Below are positions 1-3,089 of a stretch of 6,147 bases of DNA, one piece after another; within the stretch, counting starts at the first letter, position 1; the number at the start of each line of letters is the position of its first letter. The stretch covers positions 1 through 6,147 of the forward strand of contig QIEW01000239.1 in assembly GCA_003230535.1 (NCBI GenBank), in the 5' to 3' direction. The stretch is from a bacterium (GTDB lineage: Bacteria; SZUA-182; SZUA-191). The notes below the pieces were generated by a model. It worked only from the letters and a program-made list of their open reading frames with translations, had not been told where the DNA came from and did no database searches. The position numbers were made by a program, and so were the translations under genes.

Positions 1-34
1 CCACCCTGCTTTCCTTTTGCCGGATTTCCAGATT

Positions 35-226
35 TTATCCTTGGAGTTCCTTAATCCGTTCCTCCACTCCCGCCAACTCCTTCTTTAGCTGATCATGGTA
101 GGTTTCCAGGCATTCCAGTTCTTCTTTTGAAGAGAAGAAGCGCCGGAACGACGGGCCGCATCCGCGACAACCGCAGGTGCAACCCCGCACACTCGTATAA
201 CGCTGGGATTCTCTTGTCTGACACAT
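35..226 (-). CDS. Small Cys-rich coiled-coil protein resembling the ArsR tail
   Basis: This 63-residue protein of unknown function has two parts. Residues 15-24 carry a Cys cluster (GCTCGCRGCG; C16, C18, C20, C23), followed by an FRRFF patch. Residues 33-62 form a charged helix with coiled-coil character (KEELECLETY to EERIKEL). Both parts resemble the C-terminus of the ArsR regulator just upstream, which has CTCGC followed by a Y..L..EL..V..RIKEL helix. The start is set at the ATG of 224-226 because AAGGAGGTGA stands 8 bases before it. The frame stays open to a TTG at 289, but that start has no comparable ribosome site. The stop is TAA at 35-37. From family knowledge, short proteins of this look (DUF5320-like) often sit beside ArsR regulators and NifX/NifB-type or Mrp/NBP35 genes, but none is visible here. 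Metal or Fe-S binding is inferred from the cysteines only. Confidence 0.75.
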   Translation of the reverse strand: MCQTRESQRYTSVRGCTCGCRGCGPSFRRFFSSKEELECLETYHDQLKKELAGVEERIKELQG

Positions 227-234
227 CTGATAGC

Positions 235-244
235 TCACCTCCTT
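235..244 (-). promoter_or_regulatory. Strong ribosome binding site fixing the start of the small gene
   Basis: On the minus strand AAGGAGGTGA is near-perfectly complementary to the 16S 3' end and lies 8 bases before the ATG at 226-224. It decides the start of the 63-residue gene against the upstream TTG at 289. Confidence 0.85.
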
Positions 245-317
245 TCCGTGGCTGGTAATCCACTGTTTTCCGGTGACTGCGCGGCTCAACTATTATCCAT
301 ATATATTGGTGATACAA

Positions 318-341
318 TTTAGTAATTAAGCAATAACTAAA
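318..341. promoter_or_regulatory. ArsR-type operator upstream of the small gene
   Basis: This is a 24-bp interrupted palindrome. The outer arms are TTTAG (318-322) and CTAAA (337-341), and the inner ATT/AAT flanks a central AAGC. The same arms, 14-bp spacing and central AAGC occur at 793-816 in front of the regulator gene. ArsR/SmtB proteins are known to bind imperfect palindromes of this size, so the regulator encoded here very probably binds both sites. The site lies about 90 bp before the start codon at 226, separating the small gene's control from simple read-through out of arsR. Confidence 0.7.
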
Positions 342-353
342 ACAACATGGCAA
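325..353 (-). promoter_or_regulatory. Possible promoter of the small gene
   Basis: On the minus strand TTGCCA (353-348) is followed after 17 bases by CTTAAT (330-325). The -10 box is weak, but it would lie inside the operator, as in the arsR promoter. A second reading of the -10 (TTAATT, one base on) is equally possible. The leader would be about 90 nt. Confidence 0.4.
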
Positions 354-359
354 AAATTT

Positions 360-779
360 CTATGTCTCTTCCTTCAGTTCCTTGATTCGCATCCGCACTG
401 CTTTGAGTTCCTGTAGGAGTTTCCGTTCGTATTTCTCAAGCTTGGCCAGGTCGTCCTTATCGGCTTGGCCGAGTTCTGCTTCCCTTATCCGGCCGGTTCC
501 TTCACAACCACAGGTACATATCTCGGAAATAATTTCCCGGCATTGTTCTAAAGCAGCCGGGTCAACCTGATAGGGCAGCCAAATCCCTTTTCTCTCATTC
601 CGCACCAATCCAGCATATTTTAACACCCTAAGGTGCTGCGAAACGGCTGAGGGGGTGATGCCCAAAACCTCAGACATCTCATTCACGCAAAGAGACCCCC
701 TTTGCTTGAGAAGCTCGATAATCCTGATGCGCGTTTCAACACCGAGAATCTTAAATAATTTGGCTTGCTTATTATCCAC
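360..779 (-). CDS. ArsR/SmtB-family metal-responsive repressor with Cys tail
   Basis: This is a DNA-binding repressor of the winged-helix ArsR family, acting as a cytoplasmic dimer. Residues below are counted from the GTG at 782. The core spans about residues 7-75, with helices around KILGVETRIRIIELL, the recognition helix TPSAVSQHLRVLKYAGLV at 43-60, and the wing RNERKGIWLPYQV at 61-73. In the classic arsenic sensors helix 3 reads ELCVCDL; here it is SLCVNEM, so only one of the two Cys remains. A separate cluster, C81 with C89-T-C91-G-C93, follows the core, and a coiled-coil-like helix runs from 110 to 138. The protein is therefore longer (139-140 residues) than the usual 95-120. Two GTG codons compete for the start. 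AGGAG at 790-786 is 6 bases from the second (779) and only 3 from the first (782), so the second is chosen. The ligand cannot be told from sequence; a thiophilic metal or metalloid is likely. Confidence 0.9.
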   Translation of the reverse strand: MDNKQAKLFKILGVETRIRIIELLKQRGSLCVNEMSEVLGITPSAVSQHLRVLKYAGLVRNERKGIWLPYQVDPAALEQCREIISEICTCGCEGTGRIREAELGQADKDDLAKLEKYERKLLQELKAVRMRIKELKEET

Positions 780-790
780 CACAAACTCCT

Positions 791-818
791 AGTTTAGCAT
801 TTAAGCAAATACTAAACT
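791..818. promoter_or_regulatory. ArsR-type operator over the arsR promoter
   Basis: This imperfect palindrome has perfect 7-bp outer arms, AGTTTAG (791-797) and CTAAACT (812-818). Inner ATTT/AAAT flank a central AAGC. It covers the -10 box (809-814) and the probable transcription start (about 802), so binding would block RNA polymerase, which points to autorepression. Its core matches the site at 318-341 in arms, spacing and centre. Confidence 0.75.
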
Positions 819-837
819 GATTCAGCGCGAATGTCAA
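809..837 (-). promoter_or_regulatory. Sigma70 promoter of arsR
   Basis: On the minus strand TTGACA (837-832), a 17-base spacer and TAGTAT (814-809) form a near-consensus promoter. Transcription would start near 802, giving a leader of about 23 nt with AGGAG at 790-786. The -10 box lies inside the operator. Confidence 0.8.
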
Positions 838-850
838 GCGCTATTTTGAT

Positions 851-1057
851 CTTTCGACTTGTCCTCAAGCCGAAAGTGTCAAGGGCAGCAACGCCCTGTT
901 GGAATATATATCACCAGCGATAACTTTGGGGTTGTTGCTCATATTCTCTAAGTTCTTCTTCTTGAACTTAGCGCACCGCTGGTGCGGACTTTTTAGGTGG
1001 TGGCAGGTTCAGTAAACCTGCCACCCATTCAGCCTGTCGGGTCTGAGGACCCGACAG
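851..1057. repeat. Array of six adjacent inverted repeats
   Basis: Six different hairpin-forming palindromes follow each other in about 207 bp. They are: 851-876 (CTTTCG/CGAAAG with inner CTTG/CAAG); 882-897 (AGGGC/GCCCT); 948-971 (CTAAGTTC/GAACTTAG, 8-base loop); 972-986 (CGCACC/GGTGCG, 3-base loop, then GACTTTTT); 999-1025 (GGTGGCAGGTT/AACCTGCCACC, 11 perfect pairs); and 1034-1057 (CTGTCGGGTC/GACCCGACAG, 10 perfect pairs, TGAG loop). The third and fourth abut directly. No reading frame crosses them. They resemble the dispersed palindromic repeats of some bacterial chromosomes, but copies elsewhere cannot be checked from this window. Confidence 0.75.
972..994 (+). terminator. Terminator-like hairpin within the array
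   Basis: A 6-bp GC-rich stem (CGCACC, loop GCT, GGTGCG) is followed by GAC and five Ts (990-994), the form of an intrinsic terminator on the plus strand. No plus-strand gene ends here, so it may be a by-product of the repeat array. Confidence 0.4.
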
Positions 1058-1329
1058 CTTATCTGCTTGTTTTATTGAGCCTAAAAATGGAAATTAATAT
1101 ACGCTCAAGTTGTTGCCAGTTGTTTTCTACGTTTAGATTGCCTTGATAGGAGAGAATTTTTCTAAGATTTTTATTTTTTCGGTGCGGCTATTGCTGATTA
1201 TTTTAAGGGTTATGGGAACCCTCTTATCCCTGATTATTCATAAATACAAGGCAAACAGTGATGATGTTATTTAGATACAGCCAGTTATAAAATAACGGTC
1301 AAAAAATAAAATTTTTGTACAAATTGCCG
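1058..1329. other. AT-rich stretch without a supported gene
   Basis: No intact gene is seen. A plus-strand frame is open from about 1137 to the TAG at 1272-1274. It would encode a hydrophobic segment (RLLLIILRVMGTLLSLIIHK), but it has no ATG or ribosome site near its start. The stretch also has a small hairpin at 1206-1222 (AGGGTT/AACCCT) and a palindrome at 1314-1323 (TTTGTACAAA). Confidence 0.5.
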
Positions 1330-1401
1330 AAAACTCCCGCTATGGAAGCGACCAACGGGAGCATATTTGTGATCCCGAATTATTCGGGTTATCCCGTTTT
1401 T
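1330..1401. repeat. Cluster of competing inverted repeats
   Basis: CTCCCG (1334-1339) pairs with CGGGAG (1356-1361). Read on the minus strand, that hairpin is followed by TTTT (1333-1330). CCCGAA (1374-1379) pairs with TTCGGG (1383-1388). CGGG (1385-1388) can instead pair with CCCG (1393-1396), which is followed by TTTTT (1397-1401) on the plus strand. The alternative pairings exclude one another, as in an attenuator or a bidirectional terminator. No gene follows closely on either strand, and no known riboswitch consensus was recognised. Confidence 0.5.
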
Positions 1402-1500
1402 ATTCCTCTGAGGCGGTTGATCTGTGTTTACGGATCGATTTTAGGCATAGCTTTCTTGTAGCTTACGTTTAATGCTTGATTTAATTTTACCTTATTTATC

Positions 1501-1529
1501 TTGACATGTAAGACCCTCCTTATTATAAT
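1501..1529 (+). promoter_or_regulatory. Perfect-consensus sigma70 promoter
   Basis: TTGACA (1501-1506), exactly 17 bases, then TATAAT (1524-1529): both boxes and the spacer match consensus. Transcription should start near 1535-1537. The only frame there is a 44-codon ORF starting at that point (1536), so the product is either a very small leaderless protein or an untranslated RNA. Confidence 0.75.
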
Positions 1530-1535
1530 GCTGGA

Positions 1536-1670
1536 ATGGCTCATTTCCTTATCAAGAGAAAAAGGGATGACCCTATCTCTACATTAGGGAAATTGGCCGT
1601 ATCGGCGGCAATCAAACTTGATGATCTCGTAAAAAGTCGTCATTCCCGCAGAAGCGTGAATCCATCCTGA
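1536..1670 (+). CDS. Possible leaderless small ORF, 44 residues
   Basis: The ATG at 1536-1538 coincides with the predicted transcription start of the perfect promoter at 1501-1529, so any message would be leaderless. The product begins MAHFLIKRKRDDPISTLGKL, has a basic patch (KRKR, residues 7-10) and no known domain. The last 16 codons plus the stop come from the miniature element inserted at 1620. If the element and one target copy are removed, the frame continues after KL with EQIIIIQFPSVWVNS to a TGA at 1830-1832, giving 51 residues. Coding status is uncertain: a frame this short can arise by chance, and the transcript could be non-coding. Confidence 0.25.
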   Translation: MAHFLIKRKRDDPISTLGKLAVSAAIKLDDLVKSRHSRRSVNPS

Positions 1671-1754
1671 TTTTAACTATCTGAAAATACTGGATTCCCG
1701 TTTGCACGGAAATGACAAGAATGTGTGTGTTTTCTGCCTTTTTACGAGTCCATC
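1620..1754. mobile_element. Miniature inverted-repeat element, copy 1 (CATTCCC core)
   Basis: This 135-bp non-coding element has 19-bp terminal inverted repeats: GATG-ATC-TCGTAAAAAGTC on the left and, reversed, GATG-GAC-TCGTAAAAAGGC on the right. Flanking hexamers AAACTT (1614-1619) and ATACTT (1755-1760) look like a target duplication with one mismatch. Inside is a second imperfect palindrome of the GTCATTCCCG...GAATCC / GGATTCCCG...GGAAATGAC type, familiar from many proteobacterial genomes. It has no transposase and would need one supplied in trans. Confidence 0.75.
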
Positions 1755-1828
1755 ATACTTGAGCAAATAATAATTATCCAATTCCCTAGTGTCTGGGTCA
1801 ACTCTGATTTGACGGTTGTTTCTCATAC

Positions 1829-1857
1829 TTGACACGTCATTAGTTTTCAAGTAAAAT
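1829..1857 (+). promoter_or_regulatory. Sigma70 promoter of tRNA-Leu
   Basis: TTGACA (1829-1834), a 17-base spacer and TAAAAT (1852-1857) precede the tRNA by about 70 bases, predicting a start near 1864 and a 5' leader of about 66 nt for RNase P to remove. Confidence 0.75.
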
Positions 1858-1929
1858 AGATATTTGGAATATATCTGTCAAAACTGGTCTGATGTTAAAG
1901 TTTCAGGTTTAGCGGTTTTTGATTTAGGC

Positions 1930-2014
1930 GCCGAAGTGGTGGAACTGGTAGACACGCCGTCTTAAGGGGGCGGTAGGGAGACCTGTGGGGGTTCGAGTCC
2001 CCCCTTCGGCACCA
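1930..2014 (+). tRNA. tRNA-Leu, anticodon AAG
   Basis: All arms of a long-variable-arm leucine tRNA are present. The acceptor is GCCGAAG (1930-1936) with CTTCGGC (2004-2010), then ACCA encoded in the DNA. The D stem is GTG/CAC. The anticodon stem is CCGTC (1957-1961) with GGCGG (1969-1973) around the loop TTAAGGG. The variable stem is AGG/CCT with a GAGA loop. The T stem is GGGGG/CCCCC around TTCGAGT. The D-arm layout matches E. coli tRNA-Leu base for base in length, which fixes the anticodon at 1964-1966 as AAG. One anticodon-stem pair is a T-G wobble. Most bacteria use GAG for CUU/CUC codons, so A34 is uncommon. The gene stands alone, with a decayed integrase on its 3' side. Confidence 0.93.
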
Positions 2015-2027
2015 CGCCTAGATTAAT

Positions 2028-2061
2028 ACCAATAGTATCAACTAGTTATTGGTGCAGATTT
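2028..2061 (+). terminator. Possible terminator of the tRNA transcript
   Basis: ACCAATA (2028-2034) and TATTGGT (2047-2053) can pair as a 7-bp stem with a 12-base loop, followed by GCAGATTTTC. The stem is AT-rich and the T-run short, so this is weak. The right arm overlaps the reconstructed end of the integrase relic. Confidence 0.3.
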
Positions 2062-2080
2062 TCTTGATATGCCCAAATAT

Positions 2081-2232
2081 GATGCAATCGTAAAAAGTCC
2101 CGGGTGTCATTGCGAGGCGGGTTTATCGCCGAAGCAATCCCATTGATTTGTAATGAAATTTGAGATTCTCGCAATGACAAAAATCGCTCGCAATGACAAA
2201 AATCGGCATTTTTGACTTTTTACGAAACCATC
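2081..2232. mobile_element. Miniature inverted-repeat element, copy 2 (GTCATTGCGAG core)
   Basis: This 152-bp element has 19-bp ends GATG-CAA-TCGTAAAAAGTC and, reversed, GATG-GTT-TCGTAAAAAGTC. They match copy 1 except for the three variable bases. An exact hexamer duplication AAATAT flanks it (2075-2080, 2233-2238). The interior is a different palindromic repeat, GTCATTGCGAG...CTCGCAATGAC, with its right arm duplicated. It lies inside the recombinase relic and supplies that frame's present stop. Confidence 0.8.
2168..2205. repeat. 19-bp perfect tandem duplication
   Basis: CTCGCAATGACAAAAATCG occurs twice head to tail (2168-2186 and 2187-2205), inside copy 2 of the miniature element. It duplicates the right arm of the internal palindrome and looks like a slippage event. 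Confidence 0.9.
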
Positions 2233-2580
2233 AAATATGTCTTTTTAGTCCGACTCTGAGAAGTGCCTCTTCAAGTCCTTCCCGCCCTTTACCCTGAATC
2301 CAGTGACCGTATATGTCAACAGTCATTGTCATGGAGCTATGACCGAGATGCTTATTAACATAGGCAGGACTTCTTATCGGCCATTAATAAGATTGAGGCA
2401 TGGGTATGTCTCAGATCGTGAGGATTCCTCGAACGTCATTGTCTTACTGTTTCAAAGAACGAAAAAGAAGGTTCTCCAATTAATCTCAGCGCCTCACCAA
2501 ATTTTCTCTTAAACCAGAGAGCCGCTCAGACCCGGTAGAAAATATCCGCGAAATCATAAAGTCTCCCGAAAAAAATTCTA

Positions 2581-2834
2581 CATGAACTATAAACCTGTCG
2601 CTTAAGTTAATGACATTGGGTAACACCTGACAGCACAAATCCTAAAGCGGTATATTGGATATTTACAAGTCCCTAGTATTATTACATGTTTGCCCCTTTC
2701 GCATCTCATAGTTACATCAGACAAACAGATTATGTGCGCCACCTTTCATTTAGATAGTGTATAATAATATTGCGTTTTTAATCTTCACAAATCAAATCTC
2801 GGCAGTTAATATTATCGTGCAATACAGAAAAGAT
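2581..2834. promoter_or_regulatory. Upstream region of the TPR gene, weak promoter candidates
   Basis: No gene is seen here. A consensus TATAAT lies at 2760-2765, about 70 bases before the ATG at 2835, but no good -35 stands at the right distance. A second, weaker pair is TTGGAT (2655-2660), 16 bases, TATTAT (2677-2682). Either could drive the plus-strand TPR gene. Confidence 0.3.
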
Positions 2835-3089
2835 ATGAAACGTAAAATAATTCACCTTTTCTTAAGCTGGTCGATTATTGTTGTTGTTGTTGTTGTTTTC
2901 TGCCCGGGGATATCTCCGGCGGCAGAAAACGCTCCCGGGGACTTGAAGTCGAAGGGCAGTAGTTCCGGAGCCAACAATACGGGGCCTACATTTGAACTCC
3001 CGGAAGTAATAATCCCCGGGGAATACCAGGTCAAGCTTTGGGATATGAAAAAAGAAGTGCTTCCTCCACAAGATAGTATTGGGGGTTAA
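2835..3089 (+). CDS. N-terminal part (signal peptide and linker) of the split TPR protein
   Basis: This 84-residue product starts MKRKIIHLF and has a clear Sec signal peptide: basic MKRK, a hydrophobic core (residues 5-22, with six consecutive Val), and probable signal peptidase I cleavage after SPAA (residue 30). There is no usable lipobox, since C23 is preceded by Phe. Residues 31-84 are a low-complexity Ser/Gly linker followed by FELPEVIIPG (53-62), a short segment often seen near the start of exported deltaproteobacterial proteins. The frame stops at TAA 3087-3089, just after GGGGG (3081-3085). Dropping one G carries it straight into the TPR frame (QDSIG to VKEVP). The start ATG has only a weak AGAAAAG ahead. 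The frame is open further up to a GTG at 2757, but that would put 26 residues ahead of the signal peptide. It is probably not a separate gene. Confidence 0.7.
   Translation: MKRKIIHLFLSWSIIVVVVVVFCPGISPAAENAPGDLKSKGSSSGANNTGPTFELPEVIIPGEYQVKLWDMKKEVLPPQDSIGG
2880..2897 (+). repeat. GTT trinucleotide repeat in the signal peptide
   Basis: Six GTT codons in a row encode Val16-Val21 in the hydrophobic core of the signal peptide. Slippage here would change the core by whole residues without breaking the frame. Confidence 0.9.

Larger units (their letters stand above)
2046..2580 (-). pseudogene. Decayed tyrosine recombinase (phage-type integrase), C-terminal domain
   Basis: Pieces of the catalytic domain are readable in shifted frames on the minus strand. 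In order: EFFSGDFMIS...ENLVRR (2578-2489); then, after a frame change, NPHDLRHTHASILLMADKKS (2426-2367), with the HxLR catalytic box and an in-frame TGA upstream at 2438-2436; then, after a one-base shift near 2368, YVNKHLGHSSMTMTVDIYGH, with the LGHSS box and the nucleophile Tyr in DIYGHW, ending with a TGA at 2233-2231. That stop is made by the miniature element inserted at 2081-2232. Removing the element and one hexamer target copy lets the frame continue WAYQENLHQ to a TAA at 2048-2046, only 31 bp from the tRNA. The N-terminal half is missing or unreadable. The gene cannot make an active enzyme. Its position marks an old tRNA-targeted integration. Confidence 0.85.

Noticed and set aside
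227-289. N-terminal extension of the small gene from a TTG at 289
   Set aside because: The ATG at 226-224 has a near-perfect ribosome site 8 bases upstream that lies inside the would-be coding extension. The TTG has none.
851-1057. CRISPR array
   Set aside because: The palindromes all differ in sequence and there are no repeated units with regular spacers.
1137-1274. Plus-strand frame encoding a hydrophobic segment
   Set aside because: It has no ATG or ribosome site near the start, is short, and lies in AT-rich DNA where Ile/Leu/Phe codons arise by chance. An overlapping frame also gives a protein-like 21 residues, showing how easily this happens.
1330-1401. Riboswitch or other known RNA family
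   Set aside because: No conserved core of a riboswitch known to me could be matched and no gene lies close downstream; kept only as an inverted-repeat cluster.
2303-2512. 69-residue plus-strand ORF
   Set aside because: It lies antisense to the integrase relic, whose catalytic motifs are clear on the minus strand, so it is a shadow frame.
2835-2910. Lipoprotein signal peptide for the TPR protein
   Set aside because: The only Cys near the core is preceded by V-V-F, which does not fit a lipobox; a signal peptidase I site after SPAA fits better.
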